Assembly (NCBI RefSeq): GCF_051195235.1
Contig: NZ_JBNFZM010000002.1
Coordinates: forward strand, 310,001 to 374,000
DNA length: 64,000 nucleotides
Direction of reading: 5' to 3'
Source of the DNA: Tateyamaria sp947503385
GTDB taxonomy: Bacteria; Pseudomonadota; Alphaproteobacteria; Rhodobacterales; Rhodobacteraceae
The notes beneath the pieces were generated by a model that saw only the letters and a list, made by a program, of their open reading frames with translations, was not told the origin of the DNA and did no database searches. A program made the translations under genes and the position numbers. Position 1 is the stretch's first letter. Each line of letters begins with the position of its first letter. Shown one piece after another: positions 1 through 6,830 of this stretch.

Positions 1-692
1 ACAGGGTCGCATTTGGCGTTCCATTCCGGGTGCCATTGTACGGACAGGGTAAAACCGGGCGCGCCGTCGATATACATGGCCTCCGGCGTGCCGTCGGGCG
101 CATGGCCATCCACCACCACACGCGGTCCCGGTTCCTTGATCCCCTGCCCGTGCAGCGTATTGGTCGGCACAGACGGGCGTCCCATCAGATCGTGAAACAC
201 TCCGCCTTCGCGAAAGGTTACGTCATGGCGCAGGGCAAATTTCTCTTCCAGCGTACCGTCCGGGGGCATCCGGTGGTTGTCGCGGCCCGGCAAATCCCGG
301 ATTTCCGGGTAGAGAGAGCCGCCCATGGCCACGTTGACCTCCTGAAACCCCCGGCAAATGCCAAGGATCGGCTGGCCCCGCTCCACACAGGCGCGGATCA
401 AAGGCAGTGTCAGCCGGTCGCGATTGCGGTCAAACTGCCCGTGCGCCTCGGTCGGTTCTTCGCCGTACTCTTCCGGATGGACATTCGCCCGCCCCCCGGT
501 AAAAACAAATCCCGCACAATGTTCCAGCAGGTCGGACACACGGATAAAACTCGGATCCGCCGGGATAAGCATCGGCACCCCATCAGCCACTTCCGCCACC
601 GCAGAGATGTTGATCATCCCCGCTGCCTGCACCTCGTATTCGTCGTTGATCACGTGATGGTTGGAAATGATGCCAATAATCGGACGGGCCAT
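1..692 (-). CDS. Gamma-glutamyl-gamma-aminobutyrate hydrolase family protein (peptidase C26), 3' end cut by window
   Basis: The minus frame opens at 692 with MARPIIGI and stays open to the window edge, so the C-terminus is missing. It is a class I glutamine amidotransferase-like hydrolase of the PuuD/C26 type, a family that hydrolyses gamma-glutamyl-GABA or related gamma-glutamyl compounds in polyamine breakdown. The nucleophile elbow GICRGFQ carries the catalytic Cys, and QWHPEWN near the edge supplies the catalytic His/Glu. The segment FTGGRANVHPEEYG is typical of the family. The exact substrate cannot be read from the sequence, and the neighbours do not show a polyamine operon. Confidence 0.85.
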   Translation of the reverse strand, partial: MARPIIGIISNHHVINDEYEVQAAGMINISAVAEVADGVPMLIPADPSFIRVSDLLEHCAGFVFTGGRANVHPEEYGEEPTEAHGQFDRNRDRLTLPLIRACVERGQPILGICRGFQEVNVAMGGSLYPEIRDLPGRDNHRMPPDGTLEEKFALRHDVTFREGGVFHDLMGRPSVPTNTLHGQGIKEPGPRVVVDGHAPDGTPEAMYIDGAPGFTLSVQWHPEWNAKCDP

Positions 693-855
693 GCTGTTCC
701 TCTGTGCGCTGCGTTCCAGACGATATATCGTCCGGCCCGCAGGCTGAACAGCCCAAGGCGCGCGCAATCCTATGTGCGTGGGTGAAGAGACAGGGGGTTT
801 GCCCAAATCGCGGGCAGGCAGACCGGGCGACGACGCGCCGCCCGGCCCCATGGTC

Positions 856-1311
856 TCAGGCTGCGGGCCCGTCCGCGACGGCCTGCAAATGCGCGTCCGG
901 GTTTTCCAGCCGCGTGACGACCTGCGGGCAGCGGTGGCAGGCCTCTGCGCCCGCCTGCGCATACCACCGGCACGTGCGGCGGATGGCGCAGGCCGGCAAG
1001 ACGTCTGTCACAGGGTCCAACCCCTCAACGATCCGCCCGACAAGGCGACACGCGCCTTGCCGGAAATGCTGGCACCGCCCCGTTTCGCATTTGCCCGCAA
1101 AGCGCATGACAAGCGTGGGCGGCACCGGCCCGGTTGCGCTGACGACGTCGTCCGTTGCGGGCACATGACCCGCGGCATAGGCCAAACGCGGGCCACCAGC
1201 GTCCTGCTGGATCACGCCCAACACCTGCGCGTCCTGAAAATCAGGCTGCGCTGACGGGCATTTCAGATCGTCCTCATCCGTGGGCCGCGCGGTGTGCGCA
1301 GCATCGGTCAT
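856..1311 (-). CDS. Conserved-looking cysteine-rich protein of unknown function, 151 aa
   Basis: I do not recognise a family. The protein has eight cysteines, nearly all in the second half, in the patterns CETGRC, ACRL, PACAIRRTC and ACHRCP. This would suit metal or iron-sulfur binding, but that is inference. There is no signal peptide or membrane segment. Its ATG overlaps the stop of the upstream 112-aa gene as ATGA, so the two are translationally coupled and probably act together. The plus-strand frames over it are shadows. Confidence 0.6.
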   Translation of the reverse strand: MTDAAHTARPTDEDDLKCPSAQPDFQDAQVLGVIQQDAGGPRLAYAAGHVPATDDVVSATGPVPPTLVMRFAGKCETGRCQHFRQGACRLVGRIVEGLDPVTDVLPACAIRRTCRWYAQAGAEACHRCPQVVTRLENPDAHLQAVADGPAA

Positions 1312-1646
1312 GGCCCAAACTGTTCAAACAGAATGTCAGGGCCTATCTTGCCGCCCATGGTGATGATGTTGTCGACCAGTTCGACCTGAAGCTCCACGCC
1401 GCGGAAACTGTCGGCCAGCCGGGCGTGGATGCCGCTCGCGGTCTTGACCAAATCCGCCGCCTGAACGCCGTCCAGCGATTTGCAAAAGATGCGACCGCCC
1501 ATGATGCCGCCATCCAGAAACAGGCCAATCTCGACCTTTTCGGCGTTCCAGTTGCCCGCCCGTTCATGCAGGATTTTCATCGCAGCCTCGGTGGCGACCG
1601 AAGCCACCTTCTCCGTGGCAATGCTCTCGGCACGTTGATACTTCAT
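1308..1646 (-). CDS. Hypothetical protein, 112 aa, coupled to the Cys-rich protein
   Basis: I chose the ATG at 1646 (MKYQRAES) because aaggag lies just upstream; the longer frame would run back through a hairpin terminator. The protein is soluble, with an N-terminal helix rich in Ala/Glu and a mixed alpha/beta remainder (GLFLDGGIMGGRIF, VELQVELVDNIITMGG). No known family was recognised. The gene lies directly after a leader with two stem-loops, the second of which is a terminator with a T run, so its expression is probably conditional. It overlaps the downstream Cys-rich gene by four bases. Confidence 0.65.
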   Translation of the reverse strand: MKYQRAESIATEKVASVATEAAMKILHERAGNWNAEKVEIGLFLDGGIMGGRIFCKSLDGVQAADLVKTASGIHARLADSFRGVELQVELVDNIITMGGKIGPDILFEQFGP

Positions 1647-1664
1647 TGAAAAATCTCCTTCGTT

Positions 1665-1694
1665 AAAAAACTGCCGGACCGGTAATAATCCGGC
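1665..1694 (-). terminator. Intrinsic terminator between the GlcG-like gene and the 112-aa gene
   Basis: Read on the minus strand, GCCGGA pairs with TCCGGC around a 10-nt loop and is followed by AG and six Ts (plus-strand A run 1665-1670). It ends only about 19 bases before the ATG at 1646, leaving room for the ribosome site but no promoter. Either it attenuates the downstream pair or it only partly terminates. Confidence 0.6.
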
Positions 1695-1695
1695 G

Positions 1696-1730
1696 GGTAT
1701 CGAGGCCTGAAAATAGGTGGCCTCGATACC
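1696..1730 (-). promoter_or_regulatory. Perfect 12-bp stem-loop in the leader of the 112-aa gene
   Basis: GGTATCGAGGCC (1696-1707) and GGCCTCGATACC (1719-1730) form a perfect 12-bp inverted repeat with an 11-nt loop, one base from the terminator stem. A weak promoter-like pair on the minus strand (CTGATT, 17 bases, TATGAG) lies just upstream, which would put the hairpin at the very 5' end of the transcript. It could be an operator, an RNA-stability hairpin or part of an attenuator. Confidence 0.45.
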
Positions 1731-1803
1731 CTCATAGCACGAAATCGATCCAAAATCAGCCCGCAGGCGGCGACATGCGCTGTTCGCCGCCCATGGCAAG
1801 GGA

Positions 1804-2229
1804 TCAGCCGTCGGCTGTCAGGCCCACCGCCTCGATCCCCGCAAGCGCCGCCAGCAGGTCGTTGTCGGACGTGTCACCGGTCACTCCGACGGCACCGATC
1901 ACAGCGCCTTTTTTGTCGCGCACCAGCACGCCACCCGGAACCGGCACGACCTGTCCACCGAAGACGCCGTTCACAGCTGTCATGAAATAAGCCTGCGCCT
2001 CGGCCCGCGCCATCTGCGCCGTGCCCGCCATTCCCAGCATGACCGCACCATAGGCCTTGCCATGGGCAATCGCGAACCGGCCCGGCGCAGCACCATCCTC
2101 ACGCTCAAAGGCCTGCACGTGGCCGCCGCCATCCAGCATCACAACCGACAGCGGTTTCAGTTCCAGCGCACGACCCTTTTCCAGTGTTTTGCGAATGATC
2201 GTGCGCGCCCGGCGCAATGAAATCGACAT
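1804..2229 (-). CDS. GlcG/HbpS family protein (DUF336), 141 aa
   Basis: The full-length sequence fits the GlcG/HbpS-like fold, a small alpha/beta domain that binds haem or a metabolite in some members. Typical motifs are VVMLDGGGHVQAFERED near residue 30, KAYGAVML near 58, and the C-terminal PGGVLVRDKKGAVIGAVGV. The gene lies downstream of malate synthase G on the same strand, and GlcG-type genes are often linked to glycolate/glyoxylate genes, so a role in that pathway is plausible but unproven. A dispersed repeat element separates it from glcB. The biochemical role of the family is unclear. Confidence 0.85.
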   Translation of the reverse strand: MSISLRRARTIIRKTLEKGRALELKPLSVVMLDGGGHVQAFEREDGAAPGRFAIAHGKAYGAVMLGMAGTAQMARAEAQAYFMTAVNGVFGGQVVPVPGGVLVRDKKGAVIGAVGVTGDTSDNDLLAALAGIEAVGLTADG

Positions 2230-2260
2230 ATTGTCTCCATGTGGAACGCCAGCCCGTCCC

Positions 2261-2326
2261 CGTCTCTGTCCAAAAAAATCCCGGGGAGCGCGAGGGGCTG
2301 GCCCCTCGTTCCCGTTGGCGTCACCC
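2261..2326 (-). repeat. Dispersed intergenic element, copy A (hairpin + CCCGGGATTTTTTT + GGACAGAGAC)
   Basis: Read on the minus strand, the gap between glcB and the GlcG-like gene holds the hairpin CGAGGGGC-CA-GCCCCTCG, then CCCCGGGA, a run of Ts, and GGACAGAGAC. The same core occurs at 21815-21846 and 50935-50963. The hairpin plus T run could also terminate glcB transcription. Confidence 0.6.
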
Positions 2327-2328
2327 GC

Positions 2329-4479
2329 TCAGGCGGCCGCCTTGTACGCGAGACGGCGCGCATGAAGCACCGGCTCGGTATAGCCGGACGGCTGCACCCG
2401 CCCCTTGAGCACCAGATCACAGGCCGCCTGAAAGGCCATGCCGTCAAAGCCCGGCGCCATGGGCACATAGCTCGGATCATCCGCGTTCTGACGGTCGACA
2501 ACTGCCGCCATTTTCTTGAGCGCGGCCAGCGCCTGCTCTTCGGAGATCACGCCATGATGCAGCCAGTTGGCCAAGCCCTGTGCGCTGATCCGGCAGGTGG
2601 CGCGGTCTTCCATCAGGCCCACATCGTTGATGTCAGGCACCTTGGAACAGCCCACGCCGGCATCGACCCAGCGCACGACGTAGCCAAGGATACCTTGCGC
2701 GTTGTTTTCCAGTTCGCGCGTGATTTCCTCGTCCGAGAAATTGCGACCAAGAGCCGACGGGATGGTCAGCAGATCCTCCAATGTGCCCCGCGCGCCACCG
2801 GCTTTGATCTCGTCCTGACGGGCCAGCACATCGACGCTGTGATAATGCGTGGCGTGCAGCGTCGCCGCCGTTGGTGACGGGACCCATGCACACGTGGCAC
2901 CAGATTGCGGGTGGCCAATCTTGGTCTCCAGCATTTCGGCCATACGGTCGGGCATGGCCCACATACCCTTGCCAATCTGCGCGCGGCCCTTGAGCCCGCA
3001 GGCAAGGCCGATGTCCACGTTGCGGTCCTCATAGGCGCTGATCCACGCCGCGCCCTTCATTTCCCCTTTGGGGATCATCGGACCCGCTTCCATGGAGGTG
3101 TGGATTTCATCGCCCGTACGGTCAAGGAAACCGGTATTGATGAAAGCCACGCGAGATTTGGCCGCGCGGATACACTCTTTGAGGTTGGCGGAGGTGCGCC
3201 GCTCTTCGTCCATGATGCCCAGTTTGACGGTGTTGGCAGGCAGGCCCAGGACTTTTTCAACGCGGGTGAAAATCTCGTCAGCAAAGGCAACCTCTTCGGG
3301 CCCGTGCATTTTGGGTTTCACCACGTAGACCGATCCCTTGACTGAATTGCGCACGCCTTCGGCTTTTTGCAGATCGTGCATTGCAATCAGCGTGGTCACC
3401 ATTGCGTCCATCAGCCCTTCGCCGATCTCAGCCCCGTCGCGGTCAAGGATCGCGGGGTTCGTCATCAGGTGGCCCACATTGCGGATCAGCATGAGGCTGC
3501 GGCCCTTGAGCGTGACCGCCGCGCCGTCGGGCGCAGTGAACACACGGTCGCCATGCATCCGCCGATGTACCGTTTTGCCGCCCTTTTCAAAGCTCTCCTC
3601 AAGATCGCCGCGCATCAGCCCCAACCAATTGGAATAGGCCAGCACCTTGTCTTCGGCATCGACTGCGGCGACGCTGTCCTCGCAATCCATGATCGTGGAC
3701 AGGGCCGATTCAATGATCACGTCCGCGATGCCAGCCGGATCCGTTTCACCGATGGGGTGGGTCTTGTCGAGGCGTATAATAATGTGCAGACCGTTGTTCT
3801 TCAGGCAGATTTCGTCCCCGTCGTCAGAGCGTCCGACCAATTGTTCCGGCGCCGCCAGCCGCGTCTCAAGCGCCGCCGTGGTGGCAGTCAAATCGGACCC
3901 GCTCACGCCTATCGCCGTCACATCAGCCCAAGACGCACCCGCCAGAGGCACGGCCTCGTCCAGAAACGCTTTGGCACGCGCAATGACCCGTGCGCCGCGT
4001 TCCGCGTCATAGCCCTTGCCGGAGGGCAAATCGCCCAAGGCATCGGTCCCATAGAGCGCATCATAAAGGCTGCCCCAGCGTGCGTTTGCCGCGTTCAGCG
4101 CAAAGCGTGCGTTCATGATCGGCACAACCAGTTGCGGGCCGGGGGTGGCGGCAATCTCGGGGTCCACGTTTTCGGTCTCAATCTCGAAACCGGGGCCTTC
4201 GGGCACCAGATAGCCGATGTCGGTCAGGAATGCGCGGTAGGCTTCGGCGTCAAACCCTCCGGCCCGGTGTTCCACGTGCCAAGCGTCGATTTTGCCCTGA
4301 ATTTCAGTGCGTTTCTGCAAAAGTGCCCGGTTCTTAGGTGCCAGATCATGCACCATTGCCGAGAACCCAGCCCAAAAATCCGCAGACCCCATGCCTGTTC
4401 CGGGCAATGCCTTGTCCTCAATGAATTGGGCCAGCGTGTCCGCAACTCTGAGATCTGCGCGGTCAAGATAGTTGGTCAT
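2329..4479 (-). CDS. glcB: Malate synthase G
   Basis: Malate synthase G condenses glyoxylate with acetyl-CoA to malate in the glyoxylate/glycolate route. The 716-aa length matches the monomeric G isoform (about 720 aa), not the shorter A form. The N-terminus MTNYLDRADLRVADTLAQFI and the internal segments IIIRLDKTHPIGETD, DCEDSVAAVDAEDK, GIMDEERRTSANLKECI and FINTGFLDRTGDEIHTSMEAGP are characteristic; the last holds active-site residues. The gene stands alone with its own upstream region. A six-base inverted repeat about 70-95 bases upstream of the start could be an operator. The long plus-strand frames across it are antisense shadows. Confidence 0.97.
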   Translation of the reverse strand: MTNYLDRADLRVADTLAQFIEDKALPGTGMGSADFWAGFSAMVHDLAPKNRALLQKRTEIQGKIDAWHVEHRAGGFDAEAYRAFLTDIGYLVPEGPGFEIETENVDPEIAATPGPQLVVPIMNARFALNAANARWGSLYDALYGTDALGDLPSGKGYDAERGARVIARAKAFLDEAVPLAGASWADVTAIGVSGSDLTATTAALETRLAAPEQLVGRSDDGDEICLKNNGLHIIIRLDKTHPIGETDPAGIADVIIESALSTIMDCEDSVAAVDAEDKVLAYSNWLGLMRGDLEESFEKGGKTVHRRMHGDRVFTAPDGAAVTLKGRSLMLIRNVGHLMTNPAILDRDGAEIGEGLMDAMVTTLIAMHDLQKAEGVRNSVKGSVYVVKPKMHGPEEVAFADEIFTRVEKVLGLPANTVKLGIMDEERRTSANLKECIRAAKSRVAFINTGFLDRTGDEIHTSMEAGPMIPKGEMKGAAWISAYEDRNVDIGLACGLKGRAQIGKGMWAMPDRMAEMLETKIGHPQSGATCAWVPSPTAATLHATHYHSVDVLARQDEIKAGGARGTLEDLLTIPSALGRNFSDEEITRELENNAQGILGYVVRWVDAGVGCSKVPDINDVGLMEDRATCRISAQGLANWLHHGVISEEQALAALKKMAAVVDRQNADDPSYVPMAPGFDGMAFQAACDLVLKGRVQPSGYTEPVLHARRLAYKAAA

Positions 4480-4550
4480 GGCATGGGCCTCCGGCGTTCT
4501 GAAACTGTGTCAGGGCCGGTTTAGAGAATAAGTTTCCTATCGTAAACAAG

Positions 4551-4573
4551 ATTGGTTTGGAAACATGACCAAT
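4551..4573. promoter_or_regulatory. Inverted repeat ATTGGT-N11-ACCAAT upstream of glcB
   Basis: ATTGGT (4551-4556) and ACCAAT (4568-4573) are perfect complements in the 110-bp gap upstream of malate synthase. The TTGGT/ACCAA half-sites recall GntR-family (FadR/GlcC-like) operators, and those regulators commonly control glycolate and acetate genes. No regulator gene is adjacent, so this is a weak assignment based on sequence form only. Confidence 0.3.
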
Positions 4574-4589
4574 TTATTTTGACGTCAGG

Positions 4590-4751
4590 TTAGTCTGGCT
4601 TAACCGAAGATTTGGCTGACCTGCGGCAGCGGTCCGAGCAGTATTTGACCTCGTCCCAGACGCGCTCCCATTTTTTGCGCCACGCAAACGGGCGCTGGCA
4701 GACCGGGCACATCTTTTCGGGCAGGTCCGATTTTCGGCGCATCCGGCCCAT
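4590..4751 (-). CDS. DUF2256 domain protein, 53 aa
   Basis: This small gene follows the photolyase gene with a TGATG overlap (photolyase stop and this ATG share base 4751). The product begins MGRMRRKSDLPEK and carries the zinc-ribbon-like pattern CPVCQRPF ... YCSDRCR together with the WRKKWERVWDEV block, which defines DUF2256. Genes of this family are very often found beside photolyase/cryptochrome genes, as here, but their role is unknown. The four Cys residues suggest metal binding. The tail is short and basic. Confidence 0.9.
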   Translation of the reverse strand: MGRMRRKSDLPEKMCPVCQRPFAWRKKWERVWDEVKYCSDRCRRSAKSSVKPD

Positions 4752-6247
4752 CAGAAATCAAACCCCATCTGGCGTGTGTCCTTTCGCTTGGGCGCGCGGT
4801 CGTTGACGAAATGGCCCTGCGGGTCTTTGCGACTGGCATGTTTGTCGATCACTTTGCGCGCCTCGTCCCGGAACGCACCGCCGCGCCGCACGGACCAGAC
4901 CCGTTCGCGCGCCTCCCGTGCCGCTTGGGCGACGTCGACGATCGGCGCCGGATACGTGCGGCCCAGAATGCGGTCCGCCCCATCCCAGAGCCAAGGCTCT
5001 TGCAGATGTACGTCCGGCACGTCGCGCAGTTCCGGGCACCAACGGCGCGTGAATACACCTGTCGGGTCCTGATCCTTGCCCTGCTTGACCGGGTTGTAAA
5101 TGCGCACGGTGTTCATGCCGGTAGTGCCTGATTGCATCTGCGCTTGTGGCCAATGAATGCCCGGTTCGAAATCCGTGAACTGACGCGCCAGATGCAGACC
5201 CGTCACGCGCCAGTCGAGCCAGAGGTGATAAGATGCCACCGCCATCACCATCGACCGCATCCGAAAATTCAGCCAGCCGGTCGCGTTGAGATACCGCATA
5301 CAGGCATCGACAAAGGGCAACCCGGTTTCGCCCCGCTCCCACGCGGCACGCCGGGTCGCATCGTCGCCGCGCAGCCCCTCATAGGCGGAATGCAGGCAAC
5401 GCTGTTCCAACGCCGGTTCGTCTTCGAGCTTTTGCATAAAGTGATCGCGCCATGCGAGCCGCGCCTGAAACGATTTGAGCGATCCGCCCCAGCCTTCGCG
5501 GGTGCCCTTGACCTCACGCTGACGCGCCGCAGCGGCTTGCGCCGCCTCACGTCCGCTCAAGCACCCAAAGGCAAGGTAGGGTGACAGGCGCGAGCAGGAC
5601 ATCTCGCCCGTGACGGGCGAAGACATATCCTTTCGATAATGCCTTCCCCGCTCGGTCAGAAACGATCCCAGCAGGCTGAGCGCCATGTCGCGCCCGCCCT
5701 GCTGACGCTGTGGGCATGGATCATCCGCGACCAGACGCGGCACAGTATCCGACGCCAGCGCCGGGCCGCTCAATCGGTCCGGTACGTCCACCTGTGGCTG
5801 GCGCAGGAAGGCGTTGCGCTGTTTGGCCCAGCCGTCGCGCCCGTTCAAACGACGCACAACGCCCGACTGCGCCAACTCTTCCCAAACGACGCCGTTGGCT
5901 CCACACCAAGCGGCCACGGCCCGATCCCGCGCATAGGTCCACGCGCTGCCCGTCTCTTCGTGGCTGATTACCCGCTCAAACCCATGCTCGGCCTTCAGCG
6001 CGCCCAGCACGTCGACAACCGCGCCCACCCGCACGGTGAGCGGCACACCCAATCTGTCGAGCGCGTGGCCAAGCGATGCGACACTCTCGGTCACAAAATC
6101 AAACTGGCGGCCTGACACGTCCGGCTCTGCCCAATACGCGGGCTCAAACACATAAAAAGGCAGCACCGCGCCCGACCCGGCGGCGCGCGCCAATGCCGGG
6201 TGGTCCGTCACCCGCAAATCCCGTTTGAACCACACAAGCGTTGTCAT
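4751..6247 (-). CDS. Deoxyribodipyrimidine photolyase / cryptochrome family protein
   Basis: This is a blue-light flavoprotein, predicted to repair pyrimidine dimers or act as a cryptochrome. The N-terminal photolyase alpha/beta domain starts MTTLVWFKRDLRVTDHPAL (antenna chromophore domain, to about residue 130). The C-terminal FAD domain has SRLSPYLAFGCLSGREA, WRDHFMQK, FVDACMRYLNATGWLNFRMR and the FAD-binding end FEPGIHWPQAQMQSGTTG with NPVKQGKDQDP. At 498 aa it is of normal length. The coupled DUF2256 gene is a usual companion of bacterial cryptochrome/photolyase genes. I cannot tell repair enzyme from photoreceptor by eye. Confidence 0.93.
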   Translation of the reverse strand: MTTLVWFKRDLRVTDHPALARAAGSGAVLPFYVFEPAYWAEPDVSGRQFDFVTESVASLGHALDRLGVPLTVRVGAVVDVLGALKAEHGFERVISHEETGSAWTYARDRAVAAWCGANGVVWEELAQSGVVRRLNGRDGWAKQRNAFLRQPQVDVPDRLSGPALASDTVPRLVADDPCPQRQQGGRDMALSLLGSFLTERGRHYRKDMSSPVTGEMSCSRLSPYLAFGCLSGREAAQAAAARQREVKGTREGWGGSLKSFQARLAWRDHFMQKLEDEPALEQRCLHSAYEGLRGDDATRRAAWERGETGLPFVDACMRYLNATGWLNFRMRSMVMAVASYHLWLDWRVTGLHLARQFTDFEPGIHWPQAQMQSGTTGMNTVRIYNPVKQGKDQDPTGVFTRRWCPELRDVPDVHLQEPWLWDGADRILGRTYPAPIVDVAQAAREARERVWSVRRGGAFRDEARKVIDKHASRKDPQGHFVNDRAPKRKDTRQMGFDF

Positions 6248-6300
6248 GCCGGTTCAGTTAGACTGGCGTGCGCCCCCGCCAAGGCCACGTCTTGCCGCAC

Positions 6301-6678
6301 TCAGCCTGTCTCGCGGTCACGCAGGTGGCATATTGTGCCCGGAACGCCCGGCAGCCATGGTTCGCGCCGCACCGTCCAAAGCTCGTATTCGGGTTCGAAC
6401 AGCCCAGGATCGTCAAGGCAGCCCAGATGCACCTCGACCTCGCCCGCGCTGCGGGCAAAGACGGACCCACCGCAGCGGGGACAAAAGCAGCGGTCGTCAA
6501 AAGCGGCATAGGCACCTTCGATCTCGACAGCGTCCGCCGGGTAGATGGCTGCGGCATAGAATACGGCGCCATGATGCTTGCGGCAGGCAATGCAATGACA
6601 CATCCCCACCCTGTCGGGCGGCCCCGTCGCCACGATCCGCAGACTGCCACACAGGCACCCGCCCCTGACCTGTTTCAT
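6301..6678 (-). CDS. GFA family protein (CENP-V/GFA-like zinc protein), 125 aa
   Basis: Starting from the ATG at 6678, the protein reads MKQVRGGCLCGSLRI. It shows the full GFA cysteine set: GGCLCG (residues 7-11), MCHCIACRKHHGA and FCPRCGGSVF. These bind two zinc ions in the glutathione-dependent formaldehyde-activating enzyme fold. Most members are not proven formaldehyde enzymes, so the substrate is open. The longer open frame starts upstream in the divergent pepN promoter region and was rejected. Confidence 0.88.
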   Translation of the reverse strand: MKQVRGGCLCGSLRIVATGPPDRVGMCHCIACRKHHGAVFYAAAIYPADAVEIEGAYAAFDDRCFCPRCGGSVFARSAGEVEVHLGCLDDPGLFEPEYELWTVRREPWLPGVPGTICHLRDRETG

Positions 6679-6830
6679 GCAAGCCCCATTGACCCAAACC
6701 GGAGCAGATGTCGCATGGATGCCGCGCCCAAACAACTGGCGACGCGCTGCCGGTCGCGCTCCACACGCGCCATTGCAGTCACCCGGCCCCGGACCTACGG
6801 TTGCGACAAGCCCCTGATCGAGAGAACACC

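Noticed and set aside
30..785. Plus-strand open frame of 251 codons at the left edge
   Set aside because: It is antisense to the PuuD-type hydrolase, which has clear catalytic motifs on the minus strand.
3367..4524. 385-codon plus frame across glcB
   Set aside because: Antisense shadow of malate synthase G; the translation has no family features.
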